NCBI GenBank assembly: GCA_944548615.1
Contig: OX155954.1
Span: forward strand, 6,506,924 to 6,570,923
Length of the DNA: 64,000 nucleotides
From: Micropterix aruncella
Taxonomy: Eukaryota > Arthropoda > Insecta > Lepidoptera > Micropterigidae
Direction of reading: 5' to 3'
In this document: in pieces, positions 33,381 to 43,829 of the stretch
Numbering within the stretch: the stretch's first letter is position 1
Layout of the letters: every line of letters begins with the position of its first letter
Made by a program: the position numbers and the translations under genes
The notes under the pieces: generated by a model
The model's database searches: none
What the model was told of the DNA's origin: nothing
Seen by the model: only the letters and a program-made list of their open reading frames with translations

Positions 33381-33500
33381 CAGCGGTTCCCAAACTTTTT
33401 CTTAGTCCCTTGAAAGCTAGTATTTTCTTGACGGTTACCTAAATAGGCTCGAGGGGGAGGCGGTGAGAGGTCCCTTGGGCGCCGCAATCGAAAATGAGAG
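33381..33500. repeat. hAT-like terminal sequence
   Basis: CAGCGGTTCCCAAACTTTTT at 33381 matches the CAGNGGTTCNCAAACTTTTT consensus of many hAT termini. The following CCCTTGAAAGCTAG and GGTCCCTTGGGCGCCGC fit a degraded element end. I did not find the matching inverted end. Confidence 0.45.
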
Positions 33501-35194
33501 TAATGTAGTTGGTAAATATCAATTATATATCTTTTTGATGTTTTATTCTGAAATCCCGTGGATTTATAACAATATATTATGTAGATATGTAATATATATA
33601 ATAAAAATAAGAAGCTAAGTCACAGGTGCATTGTCGAGGCCCCATACATTGCTACTAACTTACAGCATTTTTTTGTATAGTTTGTATGTGGACTTTTTAT
33701 TTGAAAAATTCGCTGTATTTATTTGACAGTGTGAGAATTGTGTTGGCCCTTACGGGCTTATCCCTCTTTATTACTTTGTTGCACTTAGGATAATCCTTTT
33801 CTGCACACGATGGCGCGCGCGGGCGTGTCGCAGTGTCGGTGAAGTGAAAGACGATATGTTATATATCTCGTTGACGATTTAATGACGACTGTTGAGCGGT
33901 CTAGGCGCTCAAACGTTCAGTGTTTACAACGATGAAAATTTGACATCTGGCATTTCTACGCAGTGGCAACATACTGCGGCGGCAAGTATGAATTGTTATC
34001 TGGGGGGGGGGGGGGGGGGGCAAATGAAATATTTCATTGTGTGTGACATAGTCTCCACAACAGTATGTAATGCTGATAATATTAGCATAATTGCACTTTC
34101 TCCTTGTGGTCTTAAGAAAACCTTTTTAGTTACTGTTATATACAAACCATAATTATTTTGGAAACCATGCTATTTGATGACGATGTACAGATTCATAGAT
34201 AAACATGATATATCGGGTTGGTCAGTATCTATTTAAAAAAATATCTTACTTCGACGAATGATCAACTCGCGCTTTTGAATGAATGCGTCATTCTTGCATA
34301 ATATGAAGCGCCGAGATGGTGATAACGACACTTTCTCCGCCCCAAAGCCGCTGATCCTTTCACTCATAACAGACGCTTTTATAAACTCGAAAACTCCTTT
34401 GCCGCCCTCGCAATGTTACATAATATTTACATTGGCAAACGCTCAAGATCGCTTATGCGCGCCTCGAGAAGACATTTCCGAGGATTTTCCGCAGGAATAT
34501 TGTCGTCCTTTTTTTTGTTTTTATCTTCTGTTTTATATTTATATTATCGTCTTTCTATTGGTGGAGAGAAGCGCCTTTCTCCATTTTCCCGTCGACGCAG
34601 ACCGGGAGAGATCCTGAAGCAGATTTGCATTGTTTAGTACTTGCGAGTCTTTCTCCGTCGTATTGGACTGGCATTTCGGAAATAATATGATAAAAATGTG
34701 AAAACGTGCTATCATAAACTAATAAAATATACATATTTGCCTAGATATGTACTTGCTACTCCTAATTTGGAAAAAATATATTCGCATGTAATATGCGTAT
34801 TTGACTAGAAGGTAATTACTCCATCGCTACTGCATTTCTGTTTCTGGCAATACTTAAAATCTGAAACGTCATTTCTAACATTTCATTATCCTGTGATTCT
34901 AGCCAATAGTCAATAATCAAGTCTTTTATTCGTCCAAAATTGGAGATGCAGCTGGTTATGCCATAATAATAAACTTTTCAAACACAAATAATCAAACATT
35001 TAAATAAATAGTCAAAATTTTAAAAAAATATAGCCTAAAATTAATGCAACAAATAATCAATAAAAATACTAACCAAAGTCAAACAAAATAAAAGATTACA
35101 AGAACAATTTAAAAAAATTATTCCTACTGGGTTTACCTCGTATGTTTTACCATTAGAATAATCCTTGTCAGAGCTTTCTTATTAAAACGTTTAC
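33501..35194. other. Gene-free, with poly-G run
   Basis: No recognised gene. A run of about 18 G lies at 34003-34020. 34290-34640 is somewhat GC-richer, with overlapping ORFs on the plus strand that resemble nothing known. Confidence 0.5.
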
Positions 35195-35267
35195 CTATAT
35201 TTGTACGTGTATAATATACACGTACAAATATAGCTATAATCTATAACTACATATTATGTAGTTATAG
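35195..35267. repeat. Two adjacent perfect palindromes
   Basis: 35195-35233 is an 18-base arm, 3-base loop, 18-base arm (CTATATTTGTACGTGTAT and its complement). After AGCTATAAT-type spacing, 35241-35267 is a 13-1-13 palindrome (CTATAACTACATA). Both are exact. Confidence 0.95.
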
Positions 35268-35430
35268 AGGTACCTTAGATAGGTGATATTGTTTTCCATA
35301 AGTATGTATGTTATTTATTTTGTAATATTTTTTCGAGGTCCTCTACCTTATAAATCGTATGTGTGGCGAGCCAAGCCAGTGTTTAACTCTATATTAAAAA
35401 TATATGTATATTCTAAGGCTCGTATTGACT
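35268..35430. other. Short unassigned stretch
   Basis: Nothing recognised. Confidence 0.4.
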
Positions 35431-35530
35431 TTGGAAGGTTATTCTATTCTATTGCCCCGACTAAACTTTGGAAGGTTATTCTATTCTATTGCCCCGGCCT
35501 ATTCAATTCTATTGCCCCGACTAAACATGA
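35431..35530. repeat. Short tandem repeat, 35-base unit
   Basis: ACTTTGGAAGGTTATTCTAT plus TCTATTGCCCCG occurs twice in near identity, followed by a shorter third copy (ATTCAATTCTATTGCCCCG). Two to three units. Confidence 0.85.
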
Positions 35531-35625
35531 TTACGATCAAATATGTCTAATCCTGAGGCACAAAAGATCTGCAGAGGTCCCTGTGCACTTGGGCTAAAGC
35601 CCAGAATCCAAAGAATCCTATATTG

Positions 35626-35861
35626 GTCTGACCTTGGCTCAAAGGCTGGCTTGGGCTAGTCACATTAATAATACGGCTGTCAAAATACGCAATGTATCCT
35701 TTTAAGCTCTTACGAAATGGAATATCAAAACCAGTATTAAAGATGACGTATTATGCTCTTGCTGATATTATAATAGGAAATGGGGTACTTCGTTGGGAAG
35801 AGGCTGCATTATCGCATCTTGATCCGCTTATTAAATCCCAGAAGACGCTGAGGTAACCATA
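35626..35861 (+). pseudogene. LINE relic, RT C-terminal part
   Basis: Reads LAQRLAWASHINNTAVKIRN (35632-35691), then after a one-base frame change KLLRNGISKPVLKMTYYALA, IIIGNGVLRWEEAAL and SHLDPLIKSQKTLR up to a stop near 35861. This matches the post-catalytic RT region of Jockey/R1-type insect LINEs (W-x-SHIxxxxxKIRxxxxxxK-x-LRN, then YYALxQSxIxYGxxxWG). It has one frameshift. No 3' UTR tail is identifiable. Distinct from the other two Jockey/CR1 copies in the window. Confidence 0.65.
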
Positions 35862-36319
35862 CGATCAACTTTTTAGACAATTCTGTGTTCGTGATGTATG
35901 ACAACTGTGTATGACAAACATTTGTTATAGAGATATTATTATGTTATCATAAACATGTTTAAATACATAGAAAAAACAGAACGTAATGTTACTATAGACA
36001 AATCACGATTCTCAAATTCAATATACCATACTCAAATTCAATACCACCTTTGCGTAAACACATTTTTTATATTTTGGGCGCCTTTGCTTTTTAATCAAAT
36101 CAAAGATACTCGCATTATGCCCGGGCAAACATATCAGTAAAAAGGAGCAACGCATTGGTTGGTGACTCAGGACAGGAAAGACAGACAGACAGACAGACAG
36201 ACATACAGAAACTTTATAAATTAAATCTATGTGTAAGGACAATATGATACAATAAATTGTGTATATTTTATATTTGTATTGCTATGATACTTCTTTTTTT
36301 ATTATATCGTGCATTTTTT
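35862..36319. other. Gene-free, with (CAGA)n
   Basis: No gene. A CAGA microsatellite lies at 36178-36205, next to GGACAGGAAAGACAG. Confidence 0.6.
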
Positions 36320-36604
36320 AACCGACTTCAAAAAAGGATGTTATCAATTCGGTTGTATAATTTTTTTGAATGTTTGTTACCTTAGAAGTTTGCCATTTAT
36401 GAACCGATTTGGAAAATTCTTCTTTTATTCGAAAGAATATACTTATACAGATTGGTCTCATTTTTATCAAAATCCTATTCTGATGACGGCATCCATGACG
36501 AATTCAGGAAACTCCTCAAATATTATCATGTGAAATTGAAAATTTACATGTCAATTCCGATGACAATTCATTTATTTTTATGGTACGCTTGACCTGATTC
36601 TACA

Positions 36605-36960
36605 CCCTGGCTTGGCTCCCGGCGAGGGAACTCCTCAACGGTCAACAACACAGACCCCCAAATTTTGTATACACACTGTCATTCAGTTATGATAGCCCGT
36701 TCTAAGTTTTATCATGACATGGCTGCTGCACCCAAGGTTGGCTCCCGACGAAGGAACTCCTCAACGGTCAACAGCACAGACACAAAATTTTGTAAATGTG
36801 TTCATTTACGACAGCCCGTTCTAAGTTTCCCCATGGACTGCAGCACCCAGGGTTGGCTTCCAACGAGTGAACTCCTCAACGGTCAACAGCACATACATAA
36901 AATGTTGTATACGCATTCAATTATGATAGCCCGTACTAGGTATCACCATGACATATTAAA
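36605..36960 (+). repeat. Three-unit tandem array, period about 117-124
   Basis: Each unit reads TTGGCTCCCGACGA (or near), ACTCCTCAACGGTCAACA and CAGCACA-type words, then AAATTTTGTA and ATGATAGCCCGTTCTA. Units begin near 36609, 36733 and 36849. The reverse-complement array is at 47955-48570. Confidence 0.9.
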
Positions 36961-37036
36961 AAAATCGGTTGTGTCACCCCAAGACTTTCCTGACTAGTAT
37001 CCGGGGAGGTGCGAAAAAACAGCGACATTTTTTACT

Positions 37037-37345
37037 CTAGTACCCCAAATTTGTATGGCAGGTACCCCAAACGTTGGTCGTAAGTACCCCAAAAACTAAT
37101 AGGTTCTTCCGATGGTTAACAGAAGCTTCTATGCCAAATTTTAACTTAGACAGATTAAGCGTCTGGGCGCTATCGCGGAAACAATTTTTTCGCCGGGAAC
37201 CCCAAATTTGTATGGGAGGTACCACAACCGTAGGGCGTAGGGACTCCAAAAACTAATGGGTTCCTCCGACGGTTAACAGAAGCTTATATACCAAATTTCA
37301 GCTCAATCCGATTAAGCGTCTGGGCGCTATCGTGGAAGAATACAT
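37037..37345 (+). repeat. Two-unit tandem block, about 155 bases
   Basis: TACCCCAAATTTGTATGGCA at 37041 and GAACCCCAAATTTGTATGGG near 37198 begin two units. Each continues through ACTAATAGGTTC/ACTAATGGGTTCC, GGTTAACAGAAGCTT and GATTAAGCGTCTGGGCGC. The last words are shared with other RepB copies. Confidence 0.85.
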
Positions 37346-37430
37346 ACATACAGACATACAGACATACAGACATACAGACATACAGACATACAGACATACA
37401 GACATACAGACATACAGACATACATACAGA
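37344..37430. repeat. Microsatellite (CATACAGA)n
   Basis: About nine units of CATACAGA, flanked by CATACATA. Other RepB copies have a shorter CAGACACA-type run at the same place. Confidence 0.95.
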
Positions 37431-37565
37431 CAGAGATCGGTCTGGAAATAGTCTCAATCGTCTCAGGGAGTCTCAAAATATATATTCCCATCTTCATCTC
37501 AAAATTTTTTTTTAGCGCGATCACAATACAGAGTACGGGCGTTCGGACAGAACGAAGGCCTTTGA

Positions 37566-37920
37566 AATCTCTACGAAATGGCATTTTGGAAATTTTGACA
37601 TTTTGAATTTTTTTATATAAACTTTCATTTTGAACATAGAAATTGTTATGAAAAAATCACATTTTTCACAAAAGAACTAGATAGAGTAAACCTACCGCGT
37701 TGCGGTCTTTGGCGAGATCGACACCCAGCTTAAGCTCTACAAAATGGCATTTTTGAAATTTTGACATTTTGAAAAATTTTATATAAAATTTCATTTTAAA
37801 CATAGAAATTATTATGAAAAAATCACATTTTTCGAAAAAGATCGTGATAGAGTAAACCTATAGCGTTACGGCGTTCGGACAGAATGACGGCCTCGGTAAT
37901 CTCTACGAAATGGCATTTTT
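37566..37920. repeat. Two-unit tandem block, about 170 bases
   Basis: TCTACGAAATGGCATTTTGG and CTACAAAATGGCATTTTTG begin two units. Both pass through AACATAGAAATT-TTATGAAA, AAAATCACATTTTTC and ATAGAGTAAACCTA. A third unit starts near 37900 and is cut short. Confidence 0.85.
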
Positions 37921-37943
37921 GAAATTTTGAAAAATTTTGAAAA

Positions 37944-38242
37944 TCGAACAAGAAAATGAGCGCGTTCTCGACTCGACTCAGTCGCGTTAGCGCGACTAAC
38001 ACTGAATGGGCTCACTCGACCTACCTATTTACTCTACCTATCGAATTATTTCGAAAGATTTCGATTTCGAAAGAAGAAGATTTCGATTTATTTCGAAAGA
38101 TCGAAGGTGGCGAGGCACGTAGGGGAAGGCGGGTAAAAAGCAAAAGTCGAACAAGAAAATGAGCGCGTTCTCGACTCGACTCAGTCGCGTTAGCGCGACT
38201 AACACGGAATGGGCTCACTCGACCTACATATTTACTCTACCT
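37944..38242. repeat. Duplicated 96-base block with internal hairpin
   Basis: 37944-38039 and 38147-38242 differ at two positions by eye, a period of 203. Each holds AGTCGCG-TTAG-CGCGACT, a 7-base stem with a TTAG loop. Such close identity means this duplication is much younger than the rest of Element X. Confidence 0.9.
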
Positions 38243-38401
38243 TGAAAGTAGATGTGCCCTTTCATACAATGAACAACAACGAAAGTAGATGTGCCCCTTC
38301 ATACAATGAGTAACAGTAAAAGTAGATGTGACTGAAAAAACTGAAAAACTAAAAAACACAACTCACTACCACCCCACCCCACTGGGCTCTGTGCCACTCT
38401 G

Positions 38402-38434
38402 TACTTTCCTTTCCGATAGGTCGTCAGGAAAGTA
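38402..38434 (+). repeat. RepB/Element X terminal hairpin
   Basis: TACTTTCCT pairs with AGGAAAGTA across a loop of about 15 bases. It lies just inside the right terminus, as at 9463-9500. Confidence 0.85.
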
Positions 38435-38450
38435 AAAATGGAGTCGGTTT

Positions 38451-39169
38451 TTCTTTTTGTAAAAATTTTGTCTATTATTTATTTATTTATTTATTTATTT
38501 TAGTAATTCAAGAATAATTTAAAACAATTTTATCTTAGGAACTATGCATAGAAATATTTTAAACATTGAATAAATAGCAGAAAATGAATACATTGCAAAG
38601 TCCAGTGACAACGCCACCTAACTAGGCCGGGACCTGTTCTAAGGTGAACGTTACGTGAATGTGATTGTTTGATTCTTTTGATTATTTCTAATTATGTACT
38701 GTTATCATTATTAGAGTTACTACTCTATGTATGTTTCTCTTAATAGTCTATAATATAATTTGTGGTATTGTCTTTTGTTATTTAATATGTAATATAGTCA
38801 TTGTCATTGCATTAAGGCATTTTACAATTAGTGCAAAATAAAAACAGAAATTTGTACACAAGTGTTGCTGTGTTATATTATGGTGCAATATTCAAGAATT
38901 ATTATTTAATAATTCTAAACGTTGTCTTACAGTCGTTTCATAACATCCAGTCCACGTTTACCCATTAAGGAATTTTATAAATATTTTGTAACTAGTTAAT
39001 TTTATAAAATAAAGAAATGTCTATGTCATTTAAAATTTAACTGAATTTGTTGTAGTTTTGCTACGAATTAAGCGCCCAATCTGTGGTTCTATTATAACAC
39101 TGAAGCCAAACGTGGTTAATTGTATAACCCTTTTACTCTACCTGCAGTACGCGCGTATACGATAACTTG
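38451..39169. other. Gene-free, with (ATTT)n LINE-like tail on minus strand
   Basis: 38478-38503 is a run of TTTA units. With CCGGCCTAGTTAGG at about 38618-38631 read on the minus strand, this resembles the LINE 3' end proposed at 2770-2966. The rest is AT-rich and unrecognised. Confidence 0.4.
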
Positions 39170-39440
39170 TTTATTTTTTGCAAAAGCACCGACCATTCCG
39201 GTTTTCCCGCCATGGCCATTCCGGTTTTCCCGACATTGCCATTACGGCGGCCAATTTTTGCTGGCCCCCTGAGATAAGCGGCTGTTACTGCAATATGTAA
39301 ACAAACACCTTGTTAATTTTCATTGCGGCATAATTTGGAGGACGATTGTCCACTGCTGAAATCGCGGACGTGCTCGCCCCTTTCATATGCCCATTTTCAG
39401 GCCTAGCCTCGGTTTAATTTGGCACGGGTTTATAAACAAT
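39170..39440. promoter_or_regulatory. GC-rich island, candidate regulatory DNA
   Basis: Contains a doubled CCATTCCGGTTTTCCCG (about 39194 and 39216), GCCATTACGGCGGCC, GAGATAAGCGGCTGTTAC, TTGTTAATTTTCATTGCGG, GGCATAATTTGG and GGTTTATAAACAATATAAAG. AT-core words in a GC-rich, repeat-free context suggest an enhancer. Function is inferred. Confidence 0.35.
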
Positions 39441-40062
39441 ATAAAGAGAAAAGTTCATGAAGCAACCGTCCATACCCAGTATGCACGGGAGAATGAATTT
39501 AACAGCAGATTTGTTAGATTTAGAGATAGCTTTTGGTAGATTATATATGTATATCGTATAATAACTTCCCTGTGCGATCACTTTGGTTTTTAAAATACAT
39601 AATAAAGAAATGAGAAAAAATAATACGAATCGAAGTTCTGCAAGCGCAATAAATCGTTCTCAGCGATCCCTACGTACCAAGGCGGCATGTTTGTATAGGA
39701 GACACGTGCCGAAATGCAATTGCGGTACCTGAAGTAACCCGGCTCTCGGCCGCCACTCGAGCGGGGTCGTACCTCTTCCGCTGACGCGTGCTCCTAATAA
39801 GATGTCACCGTGAAGAACGAACAAGGGCAACCGTCGGGCGTTTAAGCTTTGTGTGTAAATTGTACACGTCATGAAACATCTGGTAAAGTTCTCAGGGCGT
39901 TATTAAAAATATGAAAGAATTTTCGTTGCTAGTTTAGTAACTCAAACAGAATGTTGACCTTCATTTACATGCTTATGTCAACATATTTTTCAACGAGTAA
40001 TATTAGTTGGAAATAGGTTAACATATAAAGTCACTATATGGTGTTGGAGTATGTGAAAATAC
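39441..40062. other. Gene-free stretch
   Basis: 39655-39875 is GC-richer, with a 70-codon minus-strand frame (DNA GGTACGACCCCGCTCG-like). It resembles no protein I know. Confidence 0.5.
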
Positions 40063-40870
40063 CTTGTCGATTGTTTAGACCTTTGCAAGGCTTTTGACAT
40101 GGTGTCGTATATCATTCTATCAGAGAAAGTTGGAAAATGGCTTAAAGGGGCAAAACCTAGCAAGGTTCAACGTCTACTTATATTCACTATCGCAAATCAT
40201 TAAACTGAATGCTATTGTGAGTTTTGACTCCGTTATAAAGTCTAGAGTTCCGCAAGAAGTATTTTTGATGCAATTCCACTTTTATTTTTTTTTATGAATC
40301 ACCTAACCAACGGTTCACTAGATGGAGGAAAGGTAATTTTACTTTCTGATTGTGTAAGAATGGGCATTGGAGAAATGTTTCTATGGTGAATCGGTAAGGA
40401 TAAATGCCGTTGTGCAATTGCAATTATATTTAAAACCTGAGTCGTTACTACTGCCATGGTGTACTCGTGGTCTCTGTCCACATTCACCATGTTAGAAAAA
40501 AATAAATGAAATGCTGATGACACAGTTTTAATTTTAAAAGAAAAGTATCGGCAGGATATCATGGTAACATCGCGGAATCAGACCTAATATACATCAACTG
40601 TTGGCTAGTAAACTACATTTAATGGAAAATTGGACACTTCTGTTCAATTGTTGTTATACTTCTTTGATAACTGTCCACACAAATTCAGTATTTATAATAT
40701 ACATAGTCGAAAGAGTTATTCCTTAACAAGTGCTTGATGGTATAACTTCGCATTAACAACACCGCTGACAAAATATGGTTGTTGTTCTCGGTTAAAAGAT
40801 GATCAACATTACCTGTTATGCCCACAGAGAATCTTCGCAGTTTTAAAATTATTTCGTGATTTTCATAAGG
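40063..40870 (+). pseudogene. LINE reverse-transcriptase relic
   Basis: Three RT landmarks appear in order. Motif A is LDLCKAFDMVSY (about 40073-40110), cf. LDLSKAFDTVSH. The motif B region, SRVPQEVFLMQFHF (about 40245-40290), stands where SGVPQGSVLGPLLF is usual, so its key G residues are lost. Motif C is ADDTVLILKEKY (about 40513-40550), cf. YADDT. The gap from B to C is about 250 bases against about 100 expected, so foreign DNA probably sits at about 40330-40505. Several frame changes and stops follow up to about 40870. It is a Jockey/CR1-like RT fossil, too degraded to place further. Confidence 0.7.
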
Positions 40871-42584
40871 AATACTAGCATCTCGTTTGCCCTGTATGTT
40901 TCATGTTTTCTTATAATAGTATGTCGTCTGCTTGCCTTTGCCCCAAGAGTACCTCCTCGACAGCTAAGGCAGTGAACGGGATATCTTGACCGCCATTCGC
41001 GATAGGAGACCTTTACGGCCACAGCCATCCTCGCGTCGTCTCTATCTTAGTAAGGAATCGGACTCAACGGAAGAAATACTGCCTCGGATATATATGAGCG
41101 CATACCCTTTTTCGTATCTGCGAGAACGAACAATTTCGTTTCGTCGCTTAGCCTTATACTGAAATAGAGAAATGCAACGCTTTTTGTATGCGATGTACAT
41201 GCAAATATTTAAGGATCGCGAAATTCAAGATAATTCCTATAAATAGGAGAGATTCCGTTGGAAAAATGTCATTGACGAAGTTACTTATTTTAAGATATAA
41301 AAAAATATGATGACTGATAATCAAATTATAACAATCTTTGTTTGTTACGTCTCGGACGAGTAGATAGCCAAATGGGTCGGTTCTTCAACCTAATTGCAGC
41401 TTAAGTGAAGGTAAAAATCCTTACTTTTAATTTACTGATAACTTTTGATTTAAGGCAAATCTGTGTTTCTTCATGTTACTTTCGGCGAAAGCTAAAAGTT
41501 TCCGGGGTTGCTATTCCTTACATTTGGCGTTCCCTAGGCATAAAAATATTTTTATGCCTAGGGAATTCGTGGTAAAGCAGTATGGTTTTACTTCAAATGT
41601 TAAGAAGTTTTTGCCCTGCTTGTGTACTTACCGACTACCGAGCGTGCCTTCGCCGCCGCCTCATCGCCGCTTACAACCCTCGGTCAGTGCTGTTATTGCA
41701 GCAGTGCGTTACGTCTTCTTGGGGGTTATATTTTTAAGGTGTTCGGCCCCGTTGATTATCGAAAAATTTCGCCGCTTCTGCCCGAATTATAATATATGGG
41801 AATAGAAATAGAATTCCTTAGGTTTACCAAGTGGTCGGATTATGTTCGTCGACATTCAAAATCGAAACTCTACATCTGCTAAGGTCTATCTACCTTAGAA
41901 TATTTATTCTTCGACTTTTGTTTTCTGATAGCATGATTAATCGCAAAGATTTTGAAAGTTTCAAACCAAGAAATACGACAGAACCACGAAGAAAACTTAC
42001 AATAGATATGCGACCAACTGTCAGACGAAACAACTGATAACGGGTGGCCATGCCACAACGATTTACCTTATTTTTACTGACATTCTCCTGGCAATAACAG
42101 TTATCGGTAAAGTAACCGTTGAAATCGCACCGAAAAACATTTTTCCCCGATTTAGCGCGTACTTTTACATTGTACCTACCTTACTTTAGCTTTAACCGAG
42201 GTTTGAGAAACCGGCCTATCATCCCACGGTTAAATAATGTCGTACTGTAAATAAATGATCGGCTTCGCACCTGTTTAAACACGAATCTATGTATGTTTAT
42301 CGCCCAAGTCGGAGTTTAAACAACTCATCGCCACATCGATAAAACAATTTAAATATACCTACATATTCAATAGACATTTACGTAGTCAAGTAATTATTGA
42401 AATAGTTATATAATATCGTCGCTCGTACACCCTCGAACACGCCAATAATGAAACCATTCAGGGCATGGAAAAAACTAAATAACCTTGTTTATGATACTTT
42501 TTTTTAATTGTGTAAATTGGCCAAAATTTAAAAAAAATATTAGTTAACTTTGCTAACGGTTAAGGCCTGTTTTTTATATGGGTA
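40871..42584. other. Gene-free stretch
   Basis: No recognised gene. 40920-41120 and 41630-41720 are GC-richer. A perfect palindrome lies at 41530-41565 (separate entry). Confidence 0.5.
41530..41565. repeat. Perfect 36-base palindrome
   Basis: TTCCCTAGGCATAAAAAT immediately followed by its exact reverse complement, with no loop. Confidence 0.97.
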
Positions 42585-42950
42585 CTGTGAGTAAGCCTGG
42601 TTTTAGCCTGGTGCCACCATCCTTTAACTTTAGCCGGCCTGGTAGCAGCATCCTGGAGCTAAACTAATGACAACATCCTGATGTAACACCAATACGAGAA
42701 TCCTGATGCTAACCTGGTGTCAACTCTGTGTTGCCAGGCTGGTGCCAGCATCCCGGTGTCAGCATGGTACCACCATCCTGTTACCTGCCTTTTACCAACA
42801 TCCCGGTGGCTAACTTATACCTTCATCTTGATGCCATATACAGCCTGATGCCAGCATCTTGGTGTCAGTATGCACAGGCATCCTGGAGGTAGCTGATGCC
42901 AACATACAGGTGACAGCCTAGTGGCAGCATCCTAATGACAGCGGGGAATC
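42585..42950. repeat. Degenerate minisatellite
   Basis: Many diverged copies of words like GCCTGGTGCCAGCATCCTGG, CCAGCATCCCGGTG and GACAGCATCCTAATG. Spacing is irregular at about 22-36 bases. Purely repetitive, and no long frame passes through it. Confidence 0.8.
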
Positions 42951-43220
42951 CCTCTGGTGACTTCCAAAAGCCCTTCCCCCCCTTCCCCCCAGTGTAAATA
43001 GCCGAATTCATCCAGTTACATTTTTATCTCATTTTGTATGAAAGAAACTTACGGTTGTCGGTAAGTTGGTTCGATCCACCGACATCGGTTACATATTGAA
43101 ATGCAAAATATATGGCATATTTAGCAAACCAACGGTTTTACTCATACTTTTACTTTAACTCACAGGTCACATATAGAAAACGGGTCTAAAACTGCCAAAG
43201 AGTTAAGTTGTTTTGCGAGA
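42951..43220. other. Gene-free spacer
   Basis: AT-rich, with a C-run at about 42977-42990. Nothing else recognised. Confidence 0.5.
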
Positions 43221-43468
43221 AATCACTATCTAAGCACGTAAGAGGTATTATCGGATAAAATTATCAACTCACGCCTACGAGATGCTACAATTAATAGAAT
43301 ATTAAGCGAATTGAGCCCTCGGGACATGGAGAGATCGTTATGTCTATTTCCCGACTGCTGATTTGCTTAGTTTTCTTTTAATTCTCATGGCAGTGGCATC
43401 TCGTATTGATGATTTTATTGAGTTGATGATTTTATCAGGTATTATCTCTTACGTGCTTAATAGTGATT
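43221..43468. mobile_element. Foldback element/MITE with 60-base inverted arms
   Basis: The left arm begins AATCACTATCTAAGCACG then TAAGAGGTATTATC, and further in ACGAGATGCTAC. The right arm is its inverse: GTGGCATCTCGT-type sequence, then GGTATTATCTCTTACGTGC and TTAATAGTGATT. The arms run to about 60-70 bases with a few differences around a central part of about 100 bases. No transposase. The copy may derive from an autonomous element elsewhere. Confidence 0.8.
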
Positions 43469-43546
43469 CCTGAATGATGAAGTCTCCCGTATAGAGCGAC
43501 CAGATGTCAAAATATGTTGAGTGTAAATTATTGTTTTATGTTATAT
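43469..43546. other. Short spacer
   Basis: Between the foldback element and the SINE tail. Nothing recognised. Confidence 0.4.
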
Positions 43547-43829
43547 GTTTGTTTGTTTGTTTATACTCTTTATTGTGAAAATGTCACAATGGGCGGGTTT
43601 ATTGTCATATGACAATCTCTTACAACCAACCCTACTATGACGTGTTATATGTATGTGTGCGTGTAACATGTCTGTAAGTGTGTGTCTTGTTATTGCATTC
43701 GATCGACAGAATTGAAAATGCAATTCCGTTAATTTGATCCCAACGGAAAATGGTGACCCAGCCGAGAATCGAACCCGGGACCTTACAATGTAAGATCAGG
43801 CGACCTAACCACTATGCCACCGGGCCGTG
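43547..43829 (-). repeat. Full-length tRNA-derived SINE
   Basis: Reference copy of the family, about 283 bases. On the minus strand it begins GGCCCGGTGGCATAGTGG. The A box is TGGCATAGTGG (43819-43809) and the B box GTTCGATTC (43774-43766), both matching the polymerase III consensus. The head resembles a tRNA through GGGTTCGATTC-TCGG-CTGGGTCACC. A non-tRNA body follows (CCGTTGGGATCAAATTAACG, ACACACACTTACAGACATG, TAGTAGGGTTGGTTG, GTCATATGACAATAAACC), with the end CACAATAAAGAGTATAAAC and an (AAAC)n tail. Intact promoter boxes mean it could have been transcribed. It would be moved by a partner LINE. Confidence 0.92.

Larger units (their letters stand above)
36320..38450 (+). mobile_element. Composite element (Element X), candidate 2.1-kb unit
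   Basis: The left end reads AACCGACTTCA (36320-36330). The right end, on the minus strand, reads AAACCGACTCCA (38450-38439), giving short inverted termini. Inside, in order: a head similar to 55346-55584; three 117-124-base units (36605-36960); a 150-base doubled block (37037-37345); an 8-base microsatellite (37344-37430); a RepB-like tail; a doubled 170-base block (37566-37920); a doubled 96-base block (37944-38242); and a hairpin (38402-38434). No transposase is encoded. Internal arrays plus a 3' hairpin would suit a rolling-circle or foldback-type non-autonomous element, but no class is proven. Unity of the whole segment is inferred. Confidence 0.45.

Noticed and set aside
37327..37584. 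Cys-Met-Ser-Val-Tyr repeat protein
   Set aside because: Translation of the (CATACAGA)n microsatellite on the minus strand.
43760..43829. tRNA-like fold in the full-length SINE
   Set aside because: Both polymerase III boxes are present, but the downstream body and tail show this is a SINE head and not a host tRNA gene.
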